Source: Anammoximicrobium sp964486845
Lineage (GTDB): Bacteria > Planctomycetota > Planctomycetia > Pirellulales > Pirellulaceae
NCBI GenBank assembly: GCA_964486845.1
Contig: CAZAQY010000001.1
Coordinates: 1-64,000 of the forward strand
Length of the DNA stretch: 64,000 bases
Direction: 5' to 3'
Program-made: the position numbers and the translations under genes
The notes under the pieces: model-generated
Seen by the model: the letters and a program-made list of their open reading frames with translations, nothing else
The model's database searches: none
Told to the model about the DNA's origin: nothing
Part shown: positions 20,001 to 32,000 of the stretch, in pieces
Numbering within the stretch: position 1 is the stretch's first letter
How the letters are laid out: every line of letters begins with the position of its first letter

Positions 20001-23000
20001 CCGTCCGCGACCGCCTGGTCATCGAACTCGAAGGTCACGCGGTTCGTGCCGTCGCTGACGGTGAAGCTCTGGCCGTCGCGATAGACGTGTCCCGCCGCGA
20101 CGGTCAGCGTCACTCCGTCGGCCAAGCGGTCGTTGATGTCGAAGGTGTCGTACAACTCCAGGCTCGGCTGGTTCCCTGTCGTCGTTTTCTTGATCGTCCG
20201 CCCATATTCGGTCGCTTGACGGATCTCCAGTTGGTAGGGGCCGGTCTCGATTTCGTCGCCGCTCTGCGCGGTGTTGTCGACGAACTGGGGATTCGCCGCC
20301 GAACGGCTGCCCGTCACCATCTCGCCCCGGCTGGCAAAGCCGATCAGGATGTTGTCGATATACACGCCCTCGTAGGCGTTGTCCCGCATCCGCAGAGCGC
20401 CGGGAGATGCCGCCGACGTTTGGCCGTTGAAGCCGGCCGAGGCGTTGAAGGCCCCGAACCGGTCGCCGAACAACCCGCTGAAGTCCTCCGCCGTCGTCGG
20501 ATCCGAGGGGCCGGACAGGCCCAACGGACCGGGATCGCCGACTCCGTAGCCGACGATCTGAACGGCTTCGTTCCGCGAGTTGATCGCATCCACATGGCCG
20601 CTGCCCAGGTGATCGGCCAGCGCCACGCGAATCGCGTCGGCCACATCCAGGCTGGTCATGGCCAGATTGACCCGTACCGGCACGACGGGGATGTTGGGCA
20701 GGGTGGGATCGTACGCCGCCATCGGGTTGGGCAGTCCCGCGGTGACGCCGGCAGACCCTTCGACAAAGCCGGCCGGCAACCCGGTCGCCACGATCGAATC
20801 CGCGTTGGGCAGATTCAGACGATTGCCGACTCGCAGGACGCCGCTCGGGTCGATCACGGAGACGACGAACTCATAGTAACCCTGGCTCACGACTTTGTCC
20901 GGGACCGCGGCCCCGCTGCCCATCGCCCAGGGGTTGTAGTTCGGGTTGTGCGCGGCGCTGATGCCGATGTAGTAGAAGCCGCGCGCGGTCGCCGTGTACG
21001 TGATTTCCGCATCCCGGATGAACGGGTTGTTGGGGTCCAAGGTGTCGTTGAACGCCAGTTCCACGCCGTTGGCATCGAACAGCCGCAGATATGCATCCAG
21101 TTGTGTAGCCAGACGCTGCGTGTCGGTGTAGGCGACAAGCTGGTCGCCGGCATCCAGATAGACCCGCACCATGTCGACGTCAAGGTCCAGCGAAACGTTC
21201 GCGCCGAGAATCACATTGTCGCCGATGTAGCCGGTTCCGCGCAGGGTTTGCGTGGTGCCGTTCAGTCTGCTGTCGTAGGCGGTCGCCAGGGTGTCGTTCG
21301 CACCGGCTTCGTCCGCAATCAGATCGGCCGACAAGGTGATGGGCACGGGCGGATTTTCCGCGAGCACTTGCCCGATCGCCGCGGCCAGTTCCCCGGCCGA
21401 CTCCAGGCCCGTGAAGGGCACCGGAATGTGCGGGATGCTGTTGGTGGCCCCGACCGTGCCGTCATTGTCGAACTCGTACACCGTGCCATCGCTGTCCTTG
21501 TAGATTTCATGTCCCTCGACCTGGTTGATGACGAACCGGGCTCCGTCGCCGATCGCCGCGCCGGTCGGTGCGGCGATGGTGGGACCGAAATCGAATTCAA
21601 AGCCCATCACGTCAACGCGTTGAAAGAGGTCCGACACCGGGTTTTGCACCTCGCCGGTCAGCGTGAACATCTGGCCGTCGCGCAGCTCGTAGCCCGCCAG
21701 CGCCCGCAACTCGTTACCGGCCGTGTTCAGGTCCAGCGTCAAGTTCTCGTCGGGGCTCAAGAGAAGCCCCTCGGGACTCAAGAGGCCGAGGAGGCTCAAG
21801 TTGCCGCCGGAACTCATCCCTCCCGCCGTGCTGAAATCGAACCGCAACCGCAAGTTCTTCTGGCCGGCGTAGGGCGACAGGTCCACGCGGGCCTGACGCC
21901 AGGATTCGTTGCTCCCGTCGTTGTCGAAAATCGTGGCCCGGGCGAACGGCTGTTCGGGAGCCAATTCGCCGGTCGTTGAATCCAGCCTCGGGAATGGGTC
22001 GGACTCGTCGTCGCTCTCGCCGGCTGCCGCCTCGGAGTTGTTGGTCGCCAGCAGCTTCCAACGCCCGTCGTCCCCGGAAATGTACACGCGGAACGCGTCC
22101 CGCATGGGATCGTTGCCCAGCGTCGTGTTGGAGGACATGTCGGTGCGGGTGTCGGCATTTTCCGTCCGCAGGAAGTAGTCGAAATACAGCGCCGGCTTGT
22201 CGGCCGCCGAGGTTCCCGCCAAACTGAACGGATTGCTGATCAACGAGCCCTGCGCGCCGCCGGGGAAGTCGTAGGTGTTGGCGGTCACGTTCGGCGCGAA
22301 GTTCTGCGTGCCAAACTGGGTTTGCGAGACGGGCTGCCCTTGGACGGCTTCGTAGCCGAAGTACAGGCTCTTGTTTCCGGTTGCCTGTTCGGCCACACGG
22401 CTCCCGTCGTAGGCCGCATGGGACGCGTGGCCGGGGTCGCTTCCGTTCAATGTCGCCCGACGGGTCGTCACGTGCCAGAGGTTGTCGTCCAGCGTGGAGA
22501 ACGCGATGCCGTTGGCGCCGTCCACTCCGGTGTCGACGTAATACGACGCGTTGGCAAACACGGCTTGGGGACGCCCCCAGGTGTCGAACGCGAACAAGCG
22601 CCCCGTGTCGCTGATCCCAAACAACAGGTTCTCGTAGCGGCCGCCTGCGGCGTTTTTCGGCCCGGCCACGAGTCCGGCGAATTGCACCGGCACGTTCGCC
22701 ACCATTCGCAGCCGCGCGCCGCTGGCGACGGTTTCGCTGGTCAGCGCATCCCCGGCGGTCAACGTGATCGTGTCGGGCGTCACCTGGGCGATCGTGTACA
22801 CGCCGTCGTTGCTGTTGGTTTCCGAGACCAACAGCCGGCCGCCGGCCAGGAAGCCGGCGTCCACAAAACCGCCGCCGGCGTCGAAGAGCGTGGCGGGACC
22901 GGAATTCACGAATTGCAGCGCCGTGGTGTACGAAATGTTTACTAACGTCACGTCGTTGACGGCTTGCAGCGACGTCTGAGAGCCGTCGATATAGTCCGCG

Positions 23001-26000
23001 ACGTTGTAGGGGGAGTTCGGATTGAATCGGCTCCCTCCCCGTTCGGTAATCCGGAACAGGCCGCCGGTGTTTGTCACGGCGTACAGTTGAGGGCCGATAA
23101 ACGCCATGCCCGTGATCGAGCCTCCGGGCGCAGCGCCGCCGCTTTGCAGCGGACAGTCCGGGATGCCGGGAGCACCGATCTGGGGCGGCGTCCCGAAACT
23201 GTTGCAGACGAACACGGGTTGACCGGCCGGCGCCGGCTCCAGCAGCACCGTGCTGCCGGTCTGAGACGCGTTCAGGGACGCGTCGGTCACGGCCTGGTAC
23301 ACGCGATCGGCGATGTCCCGCGTAGTATCGCTGACCAGGAAAGGCACCGGCAAACGGAACTGGTTGATCGTTCCGGGCACGCCGCGCGGTGCAAAGATCG
23401 CCGGATTGCGCACGGTCGAAAAGTCCGCGGCCAGGGCGCCCATAAAATTCAGCCGGTTGCCGGCGGCGCCCGCCTGGAAGGCGATGGAAGGATCGACCAG
23501 CCTGGCATCGGACACCGCCGCCGCGATCGCCTGACCGACCTCATCCGCCGTCACGACCACGCCCGCCGCATAGGTCTCTTCGATGAACACCGGAATGGCG
23601 TTGCCGGAGACGCCCGGCCGTCCGAGGATCGTGATGCCCGTTTCGTTCGTCGTCGCGCCGTCCGTGGTGGATTCGCCGATCAGCGTGATCCGGTTCGTCG
23701 TGCCGGGCAGCAGCATGGCTTGCACGCCGAAACCGGCGTTCGTGATGGCGGTGATGATGGAGTTGGCGATGCGGGTCTGGTTATCCGTCCGGCTGAACGG
23801 AATCGGATTGCCGGCGTTGTTGTTGTCGCTGTCGAATTCGAACGTCGTGCTCTGGGGCGTGGGCGCATTGTTCGTGATGGTCAGCGTTGTGCCGTCGGTC
23901 AAATTGCCGCCGTTCAGGGCCGTCACGAGAATCACCGAGCCGGTGTCGAACTCGAACGAGTATCCATCCACGGTAAAGGCGTCGCCGTCCTGAGGCAGTT
24001 GCGGGTTGGCCGCGTTGTTCGCGTTGACGGAGATCAGGAATTCGGGACCCGTGTCGAACTCGAAACTCGTGTCGACCTGGCCGTCCCCGTTGCGGTCGAC
24101 ACCAAAATAGTCCCCGTCCTCGACGTTGGCGAGCCAGGAAATGTTGCCCAGAGGGTCGGTTACCTGGATCGTCGCATCGACGCCCCCGACCGTCGTGTTG
24201 GAACCGCCGGAGGGAATCTCGTCGCGTTCCGTGTCCAGCGTACCGCGCTGCCAGATCTGCGTGCCTCCCGCACCCAGCAGTTGTTGCGCCGTGGTCTTGT
24301 CGCGATAGCCTGGCGGATTGATCGCCTGGCCGGTGTTGGGGTTGAACTCAAACAGGATGTTCGCCGGGTTGGGAATACGATAGGCGTCCGAAGTGAACTG
24401 ACCCGAAACGAGGTCGTAGGTCGTGTCGCCGCGGTTGCCGATCGCGAAACCGCGGACGTTGAGGCCCAAGTCCTGATCCTGGCCGCTGAACGTGATCGCG
24501 TTGAAGTCGATGCCTACGCCATTCTGATTGGGACCGGCCTCGATCTCATCGCCGGGATTCCTAATGTCTTCTTCGTATGTCTCAATTTCGTCATCGTCGA
24601 CGAATTCGCCCAAGGCGCCGGGCGTGTTCAGACTGGGGTTGATCTGCCAGTAGTTGCCGGTCGTACTATCGTCGTGGGGGATGGTCTCAGGGATCGAGAA
24701 CGTGAACAATCCGCCCCCATTTCCCACGGCCGGCAGTGCGCCGCGCGGGTGCATCGCCACGTCGCCCACGTTGGCGCCAAAGGCGCCGATGCGGGTCTCC
24801 AACTGCCCCGTGTGCGCGTCGACCGACACCAACTCCGTGCGATTGAGCAACGAGGAAGCTTGCGTCACGAACATCGTCACATCGCCCAGCGTGTAGTCCA
24901 TCACCGCCGGCCGAGACACGTACACCGCAAGTTCGGCTTCTCCCGGCGCCGGGGCCTGCCGGACCTGGGGATCTTGCTGGCGGGATGTGGAGCGGACGAT
25001 CGGCGTCTTTTGCAACTGATTCGTGATCGGGTCGGTCATCGCCACTTCGTTCAGCAGCGTTTGGACCTCCACGGACTCCGAGATCGTCACTTGGCCGGCT
25101 TCTCCACCGCTGGCCGACACCGTCGAGGTGATCAACGGCCTGTCCTTCATCGGCACAGGCAGGGGATCGTTCGAGTTCAGTCCGGCGGGCAGGTTTTCGT
25201 TGATGACCTCGACGGCCGTCCGGCCGATGTCGTTCGCGGTGTCTGCGAAGGCAAACGGAATCGCAACGCGGCCCGGTGTGACTCGACCGTCGGCGTCAAA
25301 CTCGTAGGTCGCGGAATTGCCGGCCGCGTTGGTCAGGGTGAACGATTCGCCGTCCTTCAACCGGCTGCCGCCGGGGACGAACAGAGTCACCATGTTGTCC
25401 GCGCCGAACAGCACCGGGACTTGAGGCGATTTGGCCGTGCTGTAACTGCCGATGGCGTCAACACGATCCTCGGCCACGCGGATCACGGAGTTGATCGGCT
25501 CCAAACGGACGAGGGGATTGGCCGGCGCGGCCTGGAGGAATTGTTGCATTTCTTCGGGGATGACCGCGTTGGAGGTCACGGCCACATAGTAGGTTCCGGG
25601 GACCAATCCCGACGCCGCCGGCAACTGGACGGGACCAATGAACGGATCCAGGACCCCCACCGAGCCACGCGACAGGTCCTGGGTCAGTTCGGTGGCCTTC
25701 ACGGGGCGATCATCCAGTGTATCCGAGTCGCCGCCCACCAGCACCAGTTGCCCGGCCGCGTCGAACACCCACAGATTCGTGTTCGCGCGGGCAAACCCGT
25801 CCGCATAGTCGATGTCGAACACCACGGCGGCGTGCTGCGGAGTCACGCCCAGCGCGGTTGTCACGGTTCGACTGGCGCTCCACGTGCCAGGTTGTCCCTG
25901 GCCGCCCGTGACGGGAGCCCACGTGCCGTTGGTGATCGAACGGCCGTCGCGCGAGACTCGAGCGCTGTAGTTCCGGAGTGCGATCTGCGATGCGGGTTGA

Positions 26001-29000
26001 ACGATCTGGGTCCCGGTGAGTTGAAGGCTATTGTCCGCCAGCAACGTCCCGGTGAAATTCTCCCGTCCGGACCGTCCGCCCGTACCGGTCCAATAAAAGT
26101 ACCCGGTGACTGTGAAATCGTCTCCCGCGGGTGTCTGCCTTTGAAAGACCAGCGTCGAACCGTTCCAGTTGATATTCCCGGTGTCAGTCCCCGTCACGTC
26201 CCATACACCCTGCGTCAAATCGACTTTCGACTCCGGCTTTGGCCCGTACTGGATTTCGAGTTGATACCAGTCGACGTCGGTCCGGCTGGCCAGTTCGCCG
26301 GCCACGCTGAGCGTGCCCCGGTCGGTGGTCAGCAAGTTCCCCAAAGCACTCGCCGCCGGCATATCGTCGTTGGTGTCGGCGCCTTGTTCGTCGACGACTT
26401 CCGCCGCTTCGCCGGTCAACGGCGAATGGCTTACCCCGCCGGTCACCTCGATGCCGGTGGTGGCATAGCGGATGTCGGCCATCTGGATGGTCGAGCCCGG
26501 AATTTCGTCCAGTTCTCGCAGCCGCACTTGCAGCTGGTACACGCCGGTGGTCAGTCCCGCGTTTAATGAGCCCAGTTGATTGCTGCTGCTGCGCACGCGC
26601 ACGTAGTAGGTGTTGGTCGCCCCCACGGGACCCGGCAGCACGACGCGCATTCCGGCATCGTGCGGGTTCGTGGTCCAGCGGTCCTGCGATTCGAAGTCCG
26701 ACTTGGCCAGCGGATTGATGACCAGCGGATCGCTGAGCGCCGGGTTGCGGTACAGCAGGTTCGGGTTCTCGGCTTCCTCGCCCGAGTTGTCGGACCGCCC
26801 CAAAATGAGGCCGTCTCCGTCGATCAGTTCCAGCACCGTATCCAACGCGGGCGACGTGCGGTCGATGTCCAACCAGACCTCGGTGCCCGCGACCGCCCGG
26901 AACATGTACACGTCCAGGTCGCTGGGCCGATTCAGCGCGCCGCGCACTTCCAGCCCCAGACGGCGAGTGTCATCCCCCGACTTCTCGTCCGGAGCCAATT
27001 CGCCCAGGTACTGGGCGGTGGCGGGCGTGTCGTTGGTGCCCGTCACCGTGGCGTTGCCCGTCTCGTGTTCCACGGCGGAATTCACGTTGCGATCGTGAGC
27101 GCCTTCGCGGATCTGCAGGCTGCGCCAGTCGCCCGCAAAACGGCCTGCGAGGGAAGGATCCTGCGGGACGAGGTTCAGGAAGGTAACCACGGTCGCCGTC
27201 GTGGCCAGGGGATCCAGCGTCCAGGCAAAGGCCGTGCTGACGTCCCCCAAGCCGTAAACCGGGCCCAGCGCCGGATCGACAAAGGGAACCAAGTTGGCCG
27301 TGTTGACGTTGCCTGCGACGGAGTACGTCGCGCCCGCGCCGGTGATCGCGCTGCCCAACAGCGGAGCCTGGTCGGCCGCCCAGCCGTCAAAGGTCGCGTT
27401 GACCAGTTGCTCTCCCGGCACATAATAGCCACCCTGGCTGAGACCGATGCGTTCGCCGTCATCCAGCGTGAGAACCTGAAAACCCGGCTCGCCCGGTTGG
27501 CCGCTCACGGACAACAAGTCGTCATCGATCGTGAGGACATTTGCATTCAGGTAGCTGATCAACCGGATGTTCCCCAGAGGCGCGATGCCGGTGAAGGTCA
27601 GCTCGTTGTACAGGGCCGCCGAGCCGCTGGCGAAATAGGATCGCGCCCGCCAGTTAACCACGTTGCCATTGGCGTTCAGGAAGGTGCCCTCGCTGATCAC
27701 TTCGTCGGGCGACACGAGCGTGGGCGGCGTGACGATGGTCGTGGTCGAAAGATCGATGGCCTGGCCGTCGCTGCCCACGTCGATGTAGTTGAGGTACTCG
27801 GAGATGAAGCTGTTGTTGAGCAGCAGCTGCGTGTTGCCTTGGACCGTGACGCCGTCGGGTACCAAAGTTCCGGTCGGACCAATCACCGTCCTGCCGCCGC
27901 CGCCTGCTTCCGGCTCGAATTCAAAGTGACCGATCACATTCGTGGCCACGTTGTTGTCGATGCGCACGCCGTTGGGAACGTTCGGCACGGTGGGGAAAAC
28001 GACGGGATCGGCGTCCCGCGGATCGCCGTCGTTGTTGGTGTCGGTTTGGGGCCTCCCATCGGGCTGGAAACCGGCGCCCACGCTGTCGTCGTTCAAGGAA
28101 GTGAACACAACCGGGAAACCGGGCTGGCCCAGGACCTGCAACACGCCGCCGATGCGGTCGGTGATGTCCAGCGGCCGCCCCGTGGCCGTAAAGCCGGCGT
28201 CGTTGCCCAGCAACTTGATCACCAGGCTGGCCGTCGCGCCGCTCTCCAGCCTCAGCCCGCCGTAGGTATGGAAGTCCGGGACATAGATCGTCTCGTCCCG
28301 CACTACGTGGACGATGTCCGTGTCGTCCCAGATGCCTTGCGTGGTCAGCGTGCCGCCGCGCACGGCCATGCCGTTGATGCCGTTTCCGCCCAGTCGGTTC
28401 TCGCGGACCAGCGGACCGGCGTTCGCCACGATTTCCGACCGCCGGCCGATCGCGCCCGTCCCACGGCCGGGATCGGTGATCAATTCGTGATTCAGCGAAT
28501 TCACGTCGATGCTGATCACCGGTCCGGCGTTGTCTTGCATCACGTTCCCCAGCAGCACCGGTTGAGCGCCGCGCACGAAGATCAGGGCTTCCGCATTCTC
28601 GCCGCGGCCGCCGCGGTTGGCTGGCGACTGGCCGCCGGTTCCGCCCGCGTTCTGCTCGAATACGGAATTCGCCACCCGCACGTCCGCCTGATGGATCTCC
28701 AAGACGTTGAAGGCCGCAAAATTGCCCGGCACTTTGGACACGCCGCCACCGTAAGCCAAGACGGCATGGTCCAGGCTGGCTTGGCTGGCCGGCCCCAGGT
28801 ACAGCCCGGTCCAGCCGCCGGGGGCCAGATCGTCGCGGTCGCTGGTAACGAAGGTGCCGCCCGCTCCGTAGCGGTCGTCTTGCAGGGCGGTGAACACCAC
28901 TTCACTGCCGTCCAAGCCTTCCGCCAACAACTGTGCGCCGAAACCGGTCTCGATGCCGGCTCCGTTCAGTTTCACGATCGTCCCCGGATCGATCGTCAAG

Positions 29001-32000
29001 CTGCCGTGCAAGCGGGCCTGAAGACTGACCGCCGAGCCTGTCAACCGTTGGCCCAGCACCGTACCCTTGTCCAGGTACGAGCGGTCCCCCGCGTTCAACT
29101 CGGCCACCAGCACGTACTCGGACTTCACCGAACGATACAGCCGCCGGGTGTGACCCGCCGGCGCTGTGGGCAAGTTGCTCAGCAGAACATTCTGCGTCGC
29201 ACCGGTGGCCGCATCCGTCTCGACCACCAACACGCTGGCGGTGGGATCCGACGCCGGACCTTCGCGGCCTTGGGCGTCTACAAAGGTCAGCTTGTAGGTC
29301 TGCTTGCCGGCGGGCACACCGCCGTTGTTCTGCCTGGTCAGCGTCACCAGGTTCACGGCCGGCGCCGTCAGCGTCTGGGCCTGGATCGGACCGCCGGGAC
29401 TGCCCTGAATCCGCAAGTTCTCCGCTAGCACGTGAACCACGTCGGTGTCGTCCCAGCGGCCGGAAACCGTCATCTGCTCCAACTGGCTGCCGGCGGGGGT
29501 CTGCAGCCGCACGAACAAGCCGTTCAGCGAGTTGCCGACGAGGCGGTTGCCGTAAACCACAGGCCCCACGCGGGTATAGTCCGAAGTGAAGGGGACGGTC
29601 TGGTGGGCCGGATCGTGGAAATTGCTCTCCTGGAAGCTGTCGGGGTTGGCCGACAGGGCGGCGTCCGCGCTGCGGGTGATCGAATTGAACGTGACCGTCG
29701 GCCGGGCATCGATGGCATGGATCGGCGTCACGGTCTGCGGAATTCCGTCCACCATCACGGTGCCGCCGCCATAGCGGATGTCCGCCTGGTTGACGTAGTT
29801 CAAGAAGATCCCGGCGTCTTCCCGGTCCAGCCGGCCGGAGGTCTGATCCAGATCGCGGCGGAACATCAGCCCGCCCCAGTCGCCCGCCGCCGGCGTGGTG
29901 GGCACGGCGGTGTTGCTGTCGCCGCCCAGTTTTTCGTCGTTGTAGGAAGTGAAAGTAACTTGCCCGGAGACGGCGTTGCCGTTGGCGTCTTTCACCAGGA
30001 AACCCGCGTTGTCGACCAGCCGCGGCGTGCCGAGCACCTGCAGCGCTCCGCCGCTGGCGTCCCCCGTCGCGGTAAAGCTGCCGACCCCAATCCGGGCCCG
30101 CCGCAGCTTGAGCACCGCGCCCCGATCGATCATCACCGTCACGCCTTTGGGCACGTTCAGCGTGCTGCCGTCCGCCAGCGGTTGGCCCAGCAGACCGAAA
30201 CCGATCTCGTAGGGCTTCGCATCCTCCGGCGTCCCCAGATTCCCGTCGGTCCCACCGTTGCCGACGATCCGCACCACGTCGCCGTTGCGGGCCAGATTCA
30301 GGGCCGCCGCGATCGTGTTGAAGGGCGATGTCAGGTTCCCGGTGCCGCCGCTGGGCGCGGTCTTGTCCACGATGATCGGCGTCGCATCCACGCGGAACCA
30401 AAAATTGAACACGCCGCCCGGCACTCCATCCCCGTCTCCATCCAGCGGCGTCGCCCGCGATAGCGGCTTCGCGTTCGTGTTCAGCGCGTTGTCCACATCC
30501 ACCAGACTGTTGTCGGCGTCCGGACGGAACGTCAACCGCAGATCGTAAGGCCCTTCGGACAAGCCGCCGAAGCCGGTGTCCTCAATCGCCGGGTTGTAGT
30601 CGATATTTCCCGCCGCCGAGACGCCGATGTAGTACACGCCGGCCTGCAGCGCCATTTGCAGGAAAGAGTCGTCGCTGAAGTAGTCGTCGTTGCGGGCGAT
30701 CAGCTCCCGCTGGCCGTTCTCCTCCCGGTACAACGCGAGCACGGCGTCCAAGAGACTGGAGTCCCCCCGACGTTCCGCCAGAATCTCCGCCGACATCACG
30801 CCGCTCTCCGTCAACTCGAAGCGGTACAGGTCGATGTCTTTGCCTTCGTTGCGATACAAGTGGCGGCCGTGGACGATGTCTTGATCTCCAGGGTAGACCG
30901 GCTCCGGGACGTTGTCGTTGCCGTACGCCAACACCGAGTCGCTGCCCATGATGGTCCCCGGCGGCAGATCGCTCGTGTCCCCCAAGCCCAAGCTGCGGCC
31001 GATCTCGCGCAAGGCGACCTCGAACCAACTGTACGGCCGCAAAGGATCGTCCGACTGGCCGAATGACGTGTACCAATTCTCGGCGTTGTCCAGGATGACC
31101 GTCGGCTGGCCCGTCAACGGATTCAGCCCCGACAGCCCCAGGACGCCGTCCCCGCGGCCCGTCAACACGGTCGGGTCCAGCGCCCGCATGTCACCCGTCG
31201 CCACGACGATGCCCTGAGACGCCGTCTCGACGAATTGCACGCCAATGGCCTGGCTCCACAACTCAAACGCCTCGCGGGCCCGCTTTTTCTGATCGGCCGT
31301 GATCAAGTTCGAGAGCTTGTTGCCGGCCGGGTCCGAGCCGTAATCGCTGCGGAAATTGTAGAAGATGGTGGCGATCCCGTTCTCCGAGTCGGCGGATCGT
31401 AGCAGGTGGGATTCGATCTGCTCCGAAATCGCGCGATGGCCGGGTTCGTCGCTGGCTCCCGGCAAGTCCAACTGGTATACCTGCGGCTCGATCGCGGACG
31501 AGATCAACAGCGGCTCGATACCGGTCCGGACGGCGCGCAAGCCGTCGCCCAAGGTCACCGACTGCTCGCCGCTCAGGTACACGCGGGCCAGGGTCTGGTT
31601 CAAGGTGGCCGAGACGGACAATTCGCCAAGCATCACCGCGTCCGCAAGGGCGGATTGAATCGCCGCCGCCACGGCCGCCGGCGTGGTCGGCGTGCCGTTG
31701 TCGCCCGACTCGTATACGATCGCGCGATGGGTCGCCGCACTCAGGCCGCCGCCGCCCACGCTGGGGTCGTTGAATTCAAAGGTCTTGGACTTGCCGCCGG
31801 TGTCCGTAACGCTGAACCTTTGACCATCCGAAATCGAGGCCCCGCTGCCGATCACCTCCAACGTTGTCCCCAGGCGCAAACTGGACGACAGGTCCATCGC
31901 CGTCTCGAAACTGGAACCGGGATCGGCCGCCGGGATCACCGTCTTGGGCGACAAGGGGAATAGCTCGTCCGTCCCAATCCGCAGCCGGAAGGTGCCCGCT

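Noticed and set aside
22964..26566. Very long open frame on the plus strand inside the giant gene
   Set aside because: Antisense to the giant gene in a GC-rich context; its translation shows His/Arg/Gln-rich sequence with no motifs, the usual shadow pattern. Similar long frames at 19112-21979, 26576-29428 and 15662-17155 were rejected for the same reason.
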